A stretch of 64,000 nt of DNA. Origin: Mucidula mucida (taxonomy: Eukaryota; Basidiomycota; Agaricomycetes; Agaricales; Physalacriaceae). Location: the NCBI GenBank assembly GCA_015501055.1, contig JADNYV010000128.1, forward strand, positions 1 through 64,000, written 5' to 3'. The number at the start of each line of letters is the position of its first letter. Positions within the stretch are counted from its first letter, which is position 1. The notes beneath the pieces were generated by a model, which saw only the letters and a list, made by a program, of their open reading frames with translations, had not been told where the DNA came from and did not search any database. Shown piece after piece: positions 22,644-35,347 of this stretch. The position numbers and the translations under genes are program-made.

Positions 22644-23692
22644 TCAAAATCCAAAACCAACGTTCAAACCCATATGCCCGACGCTGTTCTGCTTTTTGGG
22701 CAATGGAGTGCCTCGTTTATGTTGACCCCGCCTCGAGCCGACTGGATAGACACACTTGTTCCCTCTTTTGGTGCATTGACTATAGAAAGCTTCGGGTCAG
22801 CTGAATAGTTCGAGATTGAGGGGTTTCGACATACTTGCAAGCTCCTCCGTCCATGGGGCGGCCGCACGCAATTTTGCGACTTCGACAGAAGAAACAGGCG
22901 AGGTTGGGAACCTTCTCGGACGTGGAAGACTCGACGCCGTGGTGAGAGAGCGAGTGGGGCGGCGACGACGACTCCTGGAATGGTAGTCCAGGAGATACGC
23001 GGTGCAAATCCACAGCAGATTGCGGAGGAGAGCCGTGCGACATCTGCGAGATGCGGGGAGTGAACTCAGCAAAAGGGGAAGTTGGTGGACGAATGGCGCG
23101 ATCCCGAGAGGAATTGTCGATGTAAGGAGCGCGCGGTTCAGTATTGTAGTCATCTTGATAGTCGTGTATGAGGCTACGAGGAACAGGATAGAGCTCGTGA
23201 CGAGGAGCAGTCTGCGTCGCAAGATTTATATCAAAGATCTTTGCTGAACAGCATCGAAGAACTCACGTATGACTTGTCCATTTTCGACGGCGCGCCATGA
23301 GGAGCCATCATTGGTAGCATGGCACTACCTTGTAGGTAATACCCGTCGGTGTATTCTTGAGAACTTCCAGGATATAGCAAAGGCTGAGAGATGATCAGTA
23401 GGCAAGGCTTCGCGATAGAGTCCAGATTACTGACCTGGACAGGATATCGAGGCTTCGGATTATGGTACGAGGCTGGTGATGGAGATGACAGGTGAGGAGT
23501 ATAGGACCCAGTGCGGTCGTATACCGAAGCTCCAAGACTATACTGGCCGCTGTCGGTGTAGAAGTTGGCGGCGGATGCATCATCCCAAGTCGGCGCGTAC
23601 TGGTTCACCGAGGCCAAAGGAGGGAGTAAACCGAAAGGCGTTGCTGAATGGCTGGACGGAAATTGGCCTGAGGAAGAGATATAGTCTGACAT
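22644..23692 (-). CDS. Zn(II)2Cys6 protein with the zinc cluster at the C-terminus, 295 aa
   Basis: Exons (minus): 23692-23435, 23383-23267, 23211-22835, 22779-22644. The first intron (51 bp) is in frame and stop-free, so it could also be retained. The first 225 residues are rich in Ser/Pro/Tyr (SSGQFPSSHSATPFGLLPP). The zinc cluster lies at residues 231-260: CFFC, RSRKIAC, GGAC, then NQC and TKRGNKC after the last intron, followed by a basic tail (GSRRGQHKRG). Splicing at 22835/22779 is what completes the six cysteines. This layout, with 'ACFFCRSRKIAC', is typical of short basidiomycete zinc-cluster regulators. It is probably a nuclear DNA-binding protein and is not related in layout to copies A-C. 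Confidence 0.82.
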
Positions 23693-25083
23693 GGTGGATG
23701 ATGGTGAGAGAGGCGCCGATGAGCAAAGAATTGGGGTCACCGCTCTTTAAGAGGCATGTCCAGCCTAAATGCGACCGAGTGGGAGCCCTACTTTTGTTTG
23801 CTTCTTTCCCGTAGTGAGATTGACACGTGGGGCGTCATTATACTTCTACGTTTTTTGCTTGTCAACCGAGCTAATCAGGAGGTGACTCGTTTTTCTGCCG
23901 ATCCGCAAGACTTTCATGATGGCCGCCACCGTTCGCTCCAGTTGAATAGCCGTGCAGTGTCAGAGTCGCAGATGCGCTATTGACGAGAATCAGGGAGATG
24001 GGCAATCGCTGCAAAAGAAGAGAACCATGCTGATTACATCGTCGGGACCATTGGAATCGACCGAATATCATCAAGTCGGCGATGAGATTTGAATGGCCGA
24101 CGGTGAAGGCCAGAGATCAAACTATAAAGAGTAAGATCTAAGTAGCATTGATGTGGCTGGCAAGGTACTTGAAGGATCAGGAATAATCCACTTTGCCCTC
24201 GTCACCAGTCAAAGGCCATCCGAAGAATCAGAAAGGACGCGATGATAGGAATGAAGCTTCGCTGAAAGCTCATGGGACTTTGCATCGTGGCTGCATATCC
24301 ATCAATTGAAAATTGGCGATACAATTTACTGAACAAGCTCAGCAGATTTGGCGGAGTCCAATCGCCAGTAAGGAGGTACCGATGCTGGAGCAAGGTTCTC
24401 CGCGAAGACTGAAGTGGTGCAGTACATAAGGAGCATAAAGCCGTGTTAGAACACCATGTATTTCGACCCCAGTGACCACCGTCGACTGGCAGAGAGAAAT
24501 CAGAGGAAGACGCGTGATCCAGAAAGGTAACCCGGGATATCCCGGCCTTACTCGGTCTTCTACAGTGTGCCGATTCAAATTGCCGACTGAATAACGCTCT
24601 GTGAGAAGAGAACGCTCCAACCAACTGTGAAGCAAGCCGAAGAGAGGTTCTAACTTTCAGTATGATCTCGGACCTCTGAGGGTTCATGTATGTTCGTGTT
24701 ACGCGGATATCATGCCAGTGACCCAAACACTGACAACTGTTGTCTTTAATCAGCGCCCGATCTAAAGTTTGAACGCCTCGTAGACGCCTCAACGCATTAG
24801 ATTACTGAACCGCAAGGCGGCATTCCCTGAATCCCATACGACTGCTTTCTTGACCAAATTCCAGGAGCGGCGGATCTCACTCACAAACTTGTTCCTACGC
24901 TCGAGGTCCGTTTGAGAAGCCTCGTCCTGCCACCTAGCACGCACGGCAGCTACAATCTGTGCCGTACATACCTCATGCTACTCAAAAGTTGGAAATCCAA
25001 ATATTTCCGAGAAAGTTTGCCATCGAGCAGAATCAACTCGCTTAGAAACAGATCACACCTAGTATACTGATGGCACAATCTAT
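23693..25083. other. Gene-free stretch upstream of tRNA-Pro
   Basis: A minus-strand frame of about 190 codons at 24202-24792 has no recognisable domain and no codon pattern support. Nothing else is seen. Confidence 0.4.
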
Positions 25084-25170
25084 GGCCTGATGGTCTAGTA
25101 GTATGATTCCTTGTTAGGGCACTTAGTGGACTACTCGAGGAGGTCCCGGGTTCAATTCCCGGTCAGGCCC
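25084..25170 (+). tRNA. tRNA-Pro(AGG) with a 15-bp intron
   Basis: The acceptor arms ggcctga (25084-25090) and tcaggcc (25163-25169) pair perfectly. The D arm contains tggtctagtagtatga, and the T arm ccgggttcaattcccgg pairs 5/5. The anticodon stem ccttg/cgagg encloses loop TT-AGG-G with anticodon AGG at 25116-25118. Fifteen extra bases (25120-25134) sit one base 3' of the anticodon, the standard place for a nuclear tRNA intron. T-rich terminators follow. A near-identical gene lies at 49353-49432 on the other strand. Confidence 0.93.
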
Positions 25171-25219
25171 TGAAATGCCGACAGACATTGTTTTGTTTTG
25201 GTGAGAAATTTGGCGCGCA

Positions 25220-25450
25220 ATATTGAATAAACCTCCTGAGTCCTGAGGTAAAGTGGCGGCGGGCGCAGCCTCTCGGAGGTGTTACTAACGATTCCGGTAC
25301 CGACAAATGCCTTGAGCACATGGTGTGGTGCGGCCCTCATCCCGCCCTAGTCCCACCTGGGTAATGGCAATCTACCCGCCAACCCCAACGGTTTCAATAG
25401 TGGTGATCAACCGCCTTGAGGGGGTCGCTTTATTGCACCACCCTGTTCTT
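25220..25450. mobile_element. Degenerate copy of the MITE at 48978-49295
   Basis: Several blocks match the reverse complement of the 49-kb element in the same order: ataaacctcc, gaggtgttactaacg, ggtaccga, ccctcatcccgcc followed by tagtccc, acggttt and a terminal gcaccaccct. Ends are eroded, and no target duplication is visible. It lies about 50 bp 3' of a tRNA-Pro gene, as the intact copy does. Confidence 0.5.
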
Positions 25451-25571
25451 TTCAGATTGAACGGCTTGACACTCAGCAGTGTGTAGGTCTAGAGATTAAC
25501 AACAAAAGCATAGTGTAACGAACAGTTAGCAGGACGCCATGATTAGGTAGCCAAGAGTCTACAGATATAGA

Positions 25572-27337
25572 TTACCACCTGCGCTTTGACAACACCTTCT
25601 GCAGCGCCACCTTGACGATCCCAACAGCTTTCTCAGTCTCCTTCTTCGTGAGCCCAGAAGTCATCGTGAGGCGGATACTCGGCCGCACTTCGACCATTTC
25701 CTGGCCCCTCAAACGCTGAGCCTTCGAAATCATGACGCCCTGCGCTAAAGCCTCTTCCACCACGTCCTGAAGAATATTCTCCTCTGTCGCGATGTCCCAG
25801 TTCCACGCGCTAGCCTCCCTTGGAAGGATCGACGAGGGATTGGAAGGTTTAGTAGGGATATGTGCAGCGGTAGACGGAAGTAAGCTGCTCGTCGAGGGCG
25901 TCTTGAGTTGAATATGTATCATAGGAGAAGCGGGGTGGGACGGAATGGTGATGCCATCTACTCTATCGAGAATAGCGCGAGCAGCGCGCGTGTTATCATG
26001 GAGTGATTCGAGAATAGAGGGAGAAGAACGCAAGATGTTAATGCCCTCAGAACCACTGACGGCGAGAAGAGGCGGCATCGAGGCGGAAAAGACGAAGCCA
26101 GGACCATTAATGCGCTGGTGCTCTACCACGAATTGGGTTCCGGCACAGAAACCACCTGCTGCACAAAGACCTATAGCGACCGAACCAATGAGCATATCGA
26201 CCTTGGACGCAGGTACATTATAGAGTTCGGTAAGTCCGCGTCCAGTGCGTCCCACAGTGCCAAAGGAAAAGGACTCGTCAAGGATGAGACGGTATTTATA
26301 CTTTGTCTTGAGTTCAATCTGAGGCGATGTGAGCATTGGGTACTCAACGGACGAAAGTCATACCAGTTTCGGGAGGTCCGCCATGGCGCCATCCTTCTCA
26401 AAAATGCCTTCTGTCACGATGAAGCGGCGAGTCAAGGGCCCACGACGCTTCTTGCGCTCCTTCTCGATGGAAATAAGCACTTCTTCGAGACTCTTCAGGT
26501 CATTGTGATCAAACCAGCGAATGGTCGAACGGGATATCTGCATGCCCTTCTGGATAGGGAAGGAAACACTACGATCGGCCACAATAATATCTCCTCGTTT
26601 GCAGAACGCAGGAATAACTGAAGTGATGGTGGAGAAGCCTTGAGAATACAGGATAGCCGCTTCTGTGCCCAGAAAGTCGGCGAGGTCTCGTTCCAAATCC
26701 AAGTGCGCGTCTGCGAAAGCGATGAGTAAGGGAATAGGGTTGATGTCAGGAAACGTACCAACGGTGCCATAGAACCCAGCAGGACCACAGCTGCCAACGC
26801 CGTATTTCTTGAGAGCATCAATAGCCTTGTCCTTGATTATTTCGTTCCCGGCAAGGTTGGTAAAATTCAGACTGGACAAGTTGAGCGCTGTCTTGCCGGT
26901 CGACGCCAGCTTGGGCTTGGGACCGCTCTGGCCAACAATAACGGGTGCAAAATTGAGTTCGGCCTCTTCTCGTTCAGTCAACGGTTGTGCCAGTGGTTCC
27001 GGTACCCATTCATCAACGAGTTCGTCAACTTCCTAGCAACAGCTGAGTCCCTAGGTCCTGAGTGTAAATAAAACTCACGCACCTTGTCGGAAAATTCTAT
27101 GAAGTTTTTCGCCGACCTATCAGCGCGTGTACGCGACTGAAGCAGAGTGCGAATGACCAGCGCGACGAGGATAAGTTCGAGCAGTGTTCGACCGGGGTCA
27201 TTTTGATGTGAGCTTCGGACGTAGCGTTCAATAATCGCGGAACCAGGCAGCCTGTAGAACGTGCTTTCCATGGACGAGAGGCATTCTGCAACGAACGAAA
27301 AGACGGGTTCCAAGGGCGTATTGTACGTGCTCGTCAT
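25572..27337 (-). CDS. LCB1: Serine palmitoyltransferase subunit 1 (LCB1), 556 aa
   Basis: Exons (minus): 27337-27083, 27032-26364, 26318-25572, all GT..AG and in phase. The N-terminus carries a membrane segment (TLLELILVALVIRTLL), then the alpha-oxoamine synthase fold: NFTNLAGNEIIKDKAIDALKKYGVGSCGPAGFYGT, then LDLERDLADFLGTEAAILYSQG, DESFSFGTVGRTGRG and GSVAIGLCAAGGFCAG. At the place where the catalytic LCB2 subunit has its PLP lysine there is none, which marks this as the LCB1 subunit. With LCB2, in the ER membrane, it condenses serine and palmitoyl-CoA to 3-ketosphinganine, the first step of sphingolipid synthesis. Length agrees with fungal LCB1. Confidence 0.93.
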
Positions 27338-29419
27338 CGTCGTCTGCAACCTACAACGATCGACTTACTCGTGGTCGTGACTGTAACATTTGCCAGTGAC
27401 GGAAAACAAACAGACATTATTGAGCAGGTATTGATCCATTTTACAGAGTAATACCCTTCAGATACAATAAACACAGCTCAAAGGGCATAACTACATCTAC
27501 ACAGTCCAACTTGGTCGCGCCACGGCGGACATGTTCGAAATCCGCCCAAGTACTTGCCGGCGGCAAACGTGGGAACTGCTTACGAATCCGCCAAACGGGA
27601 GCCCATAATCAAACAGACTGTTCTCAGAACTCAGTACTCAGTCTCCACCAATAGCTCTCCTGCAGCCGAAGGAGAATTGTCCTTTTCTGTACACCGCCAC
27701 TGTTTAAACCGAACTTCAACTTGGGCATCTGAATCTGATGGTCATTTACACTCGGGCTACTTGCATCAGAATCTTCATAGCTGCTAAGCATCAAGATCAG
27801 CCGCAAATCGTTGTTCAATGAAACTTGATGTCTATTCAGTTGGACGGGATTACCGCTTTTCTGACAGCTCAAGACGGGATCTCTGTCATTCTCATTCTCA
27901 TAGGTTAGGTTATCAATCAATGACATACAAGATAGGGAGACGAACAACCTCGAGTTTAACGTCCAGAGTAAGCGCGCTGATTTAACGTTGCACGTCAATG
28001 ATTATTCCTGTCCAGTGTTGGTATCTATCTATACTTGATACCCAGAAGACTCTAACAAGCCGCATTACAGGAATTCCAGACTGTACTCTAGAACTAGGGT
28101 GCTTTCCTGGCTTTGTGGCCTCTGTATAGCAGGTAACATGCATCCATACGTCTTCTTACCCGCGTCCAACACCCTTGAGAGCCATTCACACCCAAGGGAG
28201 TGGTCGCGAAAGACTTGTTCATCAGCAGGGCGCCTACCAGGCGATGCATTTCCCCACCAATCCTTCTTGTACCTTTCTCGACTTCACACGACCGCCGTAG
28301 TTATGGCGCGTCAACTGGCCGTGTTAAAAATTCGCAGGCTCAACATGTACACGGTGGGCTCATGATCAACTTCTCCTAGTTCTGGGCCGGGGATGGAGAA
28401 GACATGAATGCATAATGAAAGGCTGCGCGGAAGCTGTGGTAGTCTGAATCTCGCCTAGGCCAGATATCACTATCACTATCAACTGGTGCGGGACGAAATC
28501 AGCGCGGCCATGCACCGGGCTTTGAGGGCTTGAGAACTCCTTGTCTAATCCAGCATGCGGAGGGGGGAGCAAACCTCGGTTTGTGCATGTTCATTCCCGG
28601 AGGTGACCCGAAAGCCCCGAGTTACGTCCGACGCGGGAGGTCAGTCCTAGTCAAGGATCGCCCGTTCCAGAGAGAATGGAACATGTTACAGATAGTAACA
28701 GCCTAAGTTGGGCTACCGTGTACGAAGGGTAATCATCTGCGCGCGCTGTCACCGAGAACACTTTGGACACATGGAATGGAAGTACCACACACGTCTGCGG
28801 CGTGGCAGATTATGTGTGCGCTGACACTGACACGGGGAACGGCTTGCTTTTCTTGCCCCCGAAAATCGTGTGCATGCGTAGGACGAAGACAATAGGCGTT
28901 ATGAAGGCGATCCACACTGACAATAGGGCATTGGACGCGGGAATCAGATGAAGACCAGACCGCAGTTCGTTGCCATCAGGAAAACTCGAAGACGAAAATA
29001 CGTCGGATCCCTTGAGCTGGAGAGGTGCTTCCTCATTCGGTGCTTCGTCTCTATTGAGCCCGAGTCGAGAGAGGAAGGGCCCGGGATGGGCGGCCCATTC
29101 TTTGGAACCTAGTTATTCAAGTCGTGGTAGTTCATTCAACTGAGTGGAATCCGAACAGAACAAAGTAAGGTGGCGACAACATTCATTCAATTGGGTTTGT
29201 GTGCGGAGTGTATGGTACAAATGGAAAGTTCGGGTGTGTGTGGTACAAATGGTACAGAGGCTAAACGAGAGAAGTGTGATTAAGTTGTTAATATATAAAC
29301 GAGGGAGTATAACTACTATAGCATAATGAAAGCGAAGCGAACGAGGACAGGGAGTGGAGGTGGGACGCAGAAAAATATATGAGCGCCGTGCAAGTCATGG
29401 AGCAGGACGAGGATGAGAA
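27338..29419. other. Gene-free stretch
   Basis: The first part is the LCB1 promoter side. Short scattered frames on both strands have no domain or consistent splice structure. Confidence 0.45.
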
Positions 29420-30079
29420 TTAGGCGACTGATATTTCAATGAAGCTCCGCCATCGCCATGAATCCTCGTCTTTGAGGTCCATGAACGACTGGAGTGGCTG
29501 GAGCGAAGTATGTTTTGATCGAGATGAGATCGAGTGTGTCTTTGTGGAGAAGAATGATGGGGACGTGTTGGTGAGAACGGTGGGGGACGACTGTGAGTAC
29601 GCGTGACGGCGAATGGATGGTGGTAGTTCAATGAAAGACTCATCGTCATCGGACGATTCGTCGCTGGACATCTCATCATCGCCTTCGTCGTCCGTCATGC
29701 TCATAAAGTTCTGGCTGATTGTCGCCAGTACAGGGCGCTTGCCCTTGCCCTCGAGCTGGGCGAGGGCATCAGAGCGCTTCAAGCGACGGTAGCGGGTCGA
29801 AGCCGTACTGGGCGTCCGCGCGATGGCGGGAGGGGATGGCAGCACAGTGCTGGGGGCAGGTTTTGGGGATGGAAGGAATCGTGGCGAGTCTGGGAGTGCC
29901 CTGTACATATTATCAGCGGCTGAAAGGAGACTTGTAGGATTGAGCACGTACGGTGGCAAAGACGACGCCTCGGCATGGTCGAATGAAAGAAAAGACCTGA
30001 GGTCCTCTGCATAGTCGGACTGCGAGAGTAAGAAGCCCGACGTGAAGAACGGCGAGTAGGGTGAGCCTGTACGGAACAT
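29420..30079 (-). CDS. Unrecognised Ser/Asp-rich protein, 202 aa
   Basis: Exons (minus): 30079-29952 and 29900-29420 around a 51-bp GTACGT..CAG intron with a GCTGAT branch-like motif (51 bp is a multiple of three, so retention is also possible). The chosen ATG at 30079 lies about 90 bp after a TATA box. The protein has a Ser/Pro-rich first half (ALPDSPRFLPSPKPAPS), a basic patch (RYRRLKRSDA), and an acidic serine cluster (DDEGDDEMSSDESSDDDESF). It looks like a regulatory or disordered protein; no family was recognised. Confidence 0.55.
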   Translation of the reverse strand: MFRTGSPYSPFFTSGFLLSQSDYAEDLRSFLSFDHAEASSLPPYVLNPTSLLSAADNMYRALPDSPRFLPSPKPAPSTVLPSPPAIARTPSTASTRYRRLKRSDALAQLEGKGKRPVLATISQNFMSMTDDEGDDEMSSDESSDDDESFIELPPSIRRHAYSQSSPTVLTNTSPSFFSTKTHSISSRSKHTSLQPLQSFMDLKDEDSWRWRSFIEISVA

Positions 30080-30165
30080 GGTGATGCTGGATGCTGTCGA
30101 GGACGACGACGACGATGTAGAGGGAGTGCCGAAAGCCTTGCTCTGGTCAGCTTGGGCCTCACCGG

Positions 30166-30172
30166 TTATATA
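30166..30172 (-). promoter_or_regulatory. TATA box of the 29.4-kb gene
   Basis: TATATAA on the minus strand, 87 bp upstream of the ATG at 30079; this favours that ATG over longer frames opening further upstream. Confidence 0.45.
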
Positions 30173-33100
30173 CCGCTTTGCCTCATGTCGACTGCAGGCT
30201 TGCGTGCCTCTAAAAAATGGATCGAGATCCACGGTTTTCGGCGTTCTTTCCCCATTTGGCGACACGTCACACAAACGCCACGCTTTCCTAAATAGGGCGT
30301 CCTAATTGGGTTGATCGTGTCAAGTTCCCTTGGAGACTTGCGCAGAGTGATGTTGCTGTGCGCTTCGTTCCACCTAGTATGATGGCCTTCATACCCTTCA
30401 AGCATCAGAGTATACTTCAGCTCCCATCGCACTACGAAATTCTCTCGCTCGCTGGGAGTCACGTCAAACGTGTTCTTCCGTGGGTGCCTCGATGATTCAA
30501 CGTCGTCATGTCAATCTTGTACGTACACTCTAATTGTCTTTACTCTTAATTGTGCGCCTCTCCAATTATTACCTTACCTTACAGTACTAGCTGCCTGTCA
30601 AAACGCTCTTCGAGTCCGAATAATACGCTACACTCGCATCTTCCCGAGCCCGCTAGAATCCCAATCGGTTCCCCCATGCCAACCCATACATTTCAACCCC
30701 CCACTGACGATCACTCCAAAGAATGTACCGTTCGATGGTATGGATGAAAGCCCCATTGTTCTTCCCTGTCTGCATCATGACAGCTAATTACTCCCAATCA
30801 AGCACTCTCGCGCCTTATCGGATTATCGTGCCAGGGAAGAACAATTGACGGCTTTGAATCACTACTCGTGCACAGCAGACTCACGTCGCGCACAGAGCCT
30901 CCTATGCAGGGTAGATCGCGTTCATTTATGCCTGGGAAACTCACAAACGCGGAGCGCGTCGGCTTTGCCTGTTTCGTGACTAAACGCGCTCTGACTCGGG
31001 CCTTGCTGAAATAGTAATGCAAAGAGCCGCGGTCGTATGTTTTGCTCAGAAAAAAAGACTTGACCTGCCTCCGTCCTCCAACGTTTTCGCCTTCTAGATT
31101 TACTTCCGAACAAAGCTCTTTCATTGCCATCTTGCTTCCCGTCGCTGATCAGCCATCACTGCTTTGTTCTCTCTCTTCCATTGTCCTCATCGTCGTCCTT
31201 TGTCCGACGTCATCGCAATTATGTACCTCTTGCAGGGTTGTTGCCATGCTTCCCCAGTCAATCGGTCGGTGCGCACTTCCGTGTCGGTTCGGAGTTCCTG
31301 ACGTGACTCCTATAAGCCGACTTTCTGTGTCTGATTCTGCTCCCGCCACGCATGTCTTTCCCGAAAGAGTCACCTAGACGACTGCCCATTAAATATTGCT
31401 TTGTGGCTCCATCACACCGTACACGCCGTCTCGTTTATTGCGCTCCAACACGACGCGGGATTTACATGAAACATGACGACGGGCGGGATATTGGATCCTC
31501 TCTAAACCCATCGCACTCCTTAGTGCTGAGGTATTTATTCTCTAGTATGTACACTTCCTTGCGCTTTGAATTGGAGCACGTCCGAAATGTCCATTCTTCC
31601 TCAGTTCTGGTCTGACAGCCTTTTTGGCGCTGATTCGCAGGGTCGAATGCAATTACCGATCGCGTCGTTCCAAGTAAAGGGTCCGAGCATATGCAGCACT
31701 CACCTCATGGCGTGCTTGGTGCTCTGCAGACTTGTCACGGACCACGAAAAAAAAAGTACACGTTGCCCCCGCTGTCTACTTGTGCAATCCACCGTTACAG
31801 GCGGAATTGTGGGATATTGACAGGCGGTGAATTCTTCTAGGCGCGATTCCCCCAGTCGGGATAGAGTCGGATAGACGGACTCCAGAACGGAAGGTCGGTA
31901 AGATATGGTAATGTGGCGCACCTTTTACATTCAGATATGACGAGAAGAATAATATCCTTTATCTCCCCGGCTCTCCCTGGATTGTGGCCAAGTCTAGGAC
32001 GAATTCAGACTCCACTTCGCCGGTGCTCTTGCAGCAATGTCACCGAACATGCTAACATGTGCTTGATACGAATCGGCTGATGATTGGAAGAAAGGCGTGT
32101 ATTTCATGCAATGTGGTTAGTTTATGGACTAGCTGAGGGGCAAAGCGCGCCATATCAACTCTTTACGCGCAGAATATCCAAACCACCATCGTGTTGGACC
32201 AGAGTTTCCCGATGCAGTACAGATAATTGGTTTTTGTGGGCGCACGTACTCGGGTTGGGAAGGGTCGGGAGGGCGCTAGCACCCAACATCAAAACGGATC
32301 GGAGCTAGCAGCGAACCACATCCCGGCGTTGACGGTCATCAACGACAGATCAGTCCAACGACGCGTCGGTTACTTCGTCATCAACATAACATGATTGACG
32401 CTAACAGCTACGTAGGCGCTGCAGGGATATCTGTTGACGGACGCCACAATCCGATTGTATCATCAACATAGGAGAAGATCCCACGGAGGCTTGATTGATA
32501 TCTGTTCAACGAGGGTGTGATTAGAGATACTTATAAAGAAGGCGTCTTATCAATCGCATCCACCATTATTAACCGGCGAGGCTTACGATGGCGATGCTAT
32601 TCGAGTTCTGGGTCCGAGTGCGAGGTGGGAGATATTGTGATAAGGAACGGGTCGACGACTAGAAACAGCGGAATGATTTAGTAGATGTCATTGCGCACAG
32701 TTCCACTAACCAGCTCTTTAAACACCTCCATGAGTTGTCCTCCGACGCGGGTTCACGGCATGGCACTAGTGACTTACGCCACAACCATCACGAGGTGTCC
32801 GTGGACCCACTCCGCGTAAAGCCCCAAGCAACCTTGAATGGTGGATGTAGACCGCTTGTTTCAGAGCCAAGTCAGCGGACGTCGCTCGCTACACAGCCGA
32901 TTCCGGGGATGACCACCGAACCCTCAGTCTGATATACGGGTGTAAAGATAAAATGACTGAGCCTGCGCCAAACTTACCTTTTCCTGCGACGAAAGTAGTT
33001 TCTGATTCACCGGCGACAAATAGAGCTACGGCCTGTCTTCAGTCTAAGTATGGAACCAGTGGAAGCTTTTGGCGGTGTCGACTGTTATCAAGGCCGAGGT

Positions 33101-34234
33101 TGATGTTGAGCGCTGTCAATTACTACATAAAACTTCACTGGGGAAACCAGGCGAGTATCAAGAAGACGAACGCTATTGTTGTACACCAGTGGAGAGAAGA
33201 TCGCCTTGGAAAGGGATTGAACCTCAATGAACAACAGGAACCGTTCCTGGAATTAAAGCAGGTGACGTCGGCCATGATATCACGAAGGCACAAGGAGAGG
33301 AACTCGGCGGAAGCATATTTGAAGCGACATGAGTATGAGAGTATATCGCAAACGCCAAGGTACAGCTGGTTATCGTAGAACAACTATCAGAAAGTCCAGA
33401 AGATTGTCAGAGAAGAAATCGCGAGAATACCGGGTACGAGTGCTACAGATGGTCCCGAGCTGCAAGCGAAAAATAGGCAGTACCATGAAAAATAGGCAGT
33501 ACCAGTCGTATAAATAAGACAAATGGAGCCTTGCTTTGAGGCCGATATTTCTGTCATCCACCTTATGTACAAGTCGAAACGTTGAAGCTTGGCTGCAAAC
33601 AAATGAGCGAAGTGTATTTTCAAGAATTCCGAGTCCATTGAGAACCGCCCACCTACGCGTCTGTACGTTACTCTCAAATAGCATTTAAGACAGAGGATTG
33701 ATTGGATGCATCAAAAACCCGTAGTCACATTTCGACATGCATCCGCGATTCGAGCAAGCTCAGTCATCGAGAATAATACGACCATGATGAACGAGTAGAA
33801 CGCTCAGAAGTCATAGATCGAAGACATACCAGCGGCACAAAACCACGCATAAAGAACAGAGGACGCAGCTTGGTAGAAGACGTTGCGCGCCAACGAGGGA
33901 ACAATATGATGAAGCCTGTAAAGTCATGAACGTGAATGAGTCATATTGGAACAAGTAGAGGATGTCTGCAAAACTGAATGTGAGAAGGACGATTGTCAAA
34001 GCCGTCGTGAAGTAGACAGTACGAGCAATGTAAAGGGAAACTAAAGTCTGCGTATAAAAATTGAAGGGTGAGCGAGATTAAAGAGTCTAAGGTATACCAT
34101 ATTCCGTGAGTATCAAATCTAAGGTCAAACCAAGCTACAGATATCCTACAACCAGAACGTAATGGAGGTATACATGCCAAAGAGTACACAGTTCCAAAAC
34201 TGCGAAGAGCGCAGAAACACGCTGGAGACAGAGT
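30173..34234. other. Four-kilobase gene-poor stretch
   Basis: No gene can be supported. The longest ATG-started frame is 32953-33378 (141 codons, plus) without recognisable domain. A 17-bp direct repeat (aaaataggcagtacca units) occurs at about 33469-33503. A run of hydrophobic short frames on the minus strand at 33811-34189 might be the remains of a membrane protein, but no splice model joins them. Confidence 0.45.
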
Positions 34235-35347
34235 TTACACGGTCTCGTCATCCGACATGGCCCGCGTCGAAGATGGGCTATCGGTTCGAAGACGCTTCTG
34301 AAAGAGTATTTTAGAGACTGTCAGCGGAGAGACATACATACACACCTGTGACGTAGCAGACGGCTCTGGAGTATGTTGCTGCAAAGGGTCTGCTAGTTTC
34401 CGTTTTGTGTGACGGGCCTCGTTGAGCGATTCATCCTATTGTACATGTCAGTCAACTCATAGTCGCGGCTGAGGGAGAAACCAACAACTTCAGGTTTAAT
34501 TGAGTTCCTTCGACGGCTTAGAGGAGAAGCGGATAGTCTTCGCCTTGGGATACGCTACCAAAAACAGTCAGGTAAGTCGATGTCGTCAGGTTTTGGGGAT
34601 ACTCTTACATGTACGGGAATTTCGACCGACACGGTCTTTCTAGAGCCTGTGCGAGATGGAGTAGGGGTCCTTGCAGGCCGTGCGTCGAGTGAAGATAGAA
34701 CATTGAGAGATGCATTATATTTCGTCATGGAACGTGCTGGGGAAGCCGGGGTGCTCAATGGCACGGCGATGTGACGGCGGTCCTTCAGATGGTCGAGGTC
34801 GGATTGAAGGGCATTGACCTTCTGCTCCAATCTCCTTCGTTCTGTCCTATCGTTATCCAACCCCCGTCGTAAGATGTTGTCAGCTTCTATGCGTTCAGAT
34901 TTCTCAATTTTGAGAGCATCCTCAAACTCTCCGGTCTTGGAATAGACGGGCAGGTATCCCTAGGATAAAAAAAGTTATGCGCGTAAGGAACTATAGGCAG
35001 AGAGCGCGCACCTCCAATCCTGGCTCACGTTTTGGTTCCGCCTTTACTCTACCAGGCTTCTGCAGCTGGTCCACCATGTCCTGAAGGTAGGCTACCGCCG
35101 ACTCTATACTCCTTCTCTTCTTCTGCTCTATTTCCAACCGCTTCTCTAAGGTTGCAATCTTGCTCGATAGTCTCGCATTCTTCTCTTCCAGGCGGTGTCT
35201 TTCCGCCTTTTCATTTTCTAGAGTGTCGACCTGGCCGACGAGCAAAGTGAATTGATCTTCTAGCCATTCTAGGCGGTCGTGATTGTCATGAGGGCGTCGA
35301 GTAGTGGGAGGAGGCGTGAATAACGTGTCAGAGTAGTCACTACTCAT
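34235..35347 (-). CDS. Coiled-coil protein, 301 aa, unrecognised
   Basis: Exons (minus): 35347-35012, 34959-34609, 34554-34489, 34435-34346, 34297-34235; introns are 48-54 bp with proper phases. Two long heptad regions are seen: residues about 27-95 (LEWLEDQFTLLVGQVDTLEN..., LEKRLEIEQKKRRSIESAV) and about 125-180 (DNDRTERRRLEQKVNALQSD). After these come a Ser/Thr/Pro-rich basic part (ARTPTPSRTGSRK, RRRLSASPLSRRR) and a C-terminal end RAMSDDETV. It resembles a structural or adaptor protein; no enzyme motif is present. Confidence 0.65.

Noticed and set aside
24202..24792. Minus-strand frame of about 196 codons
   Set aside because: It opens at a non-ATG codon, has no domain and no splice partners, and its composition is like random sequence.
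30166..30462. Minus-strand frame of 98 codons upstream of the 29.4-kb gene
   Set aside because: It starts at GTG and contains the TATA box of the downstream gene, so it is promoter sequence.
32953..33378. Plus-strand ATG frame of 141 codons
   Set aside because: Basic composition without domains, in a 4-kb gene-poor stretch; not enough to call a gene.
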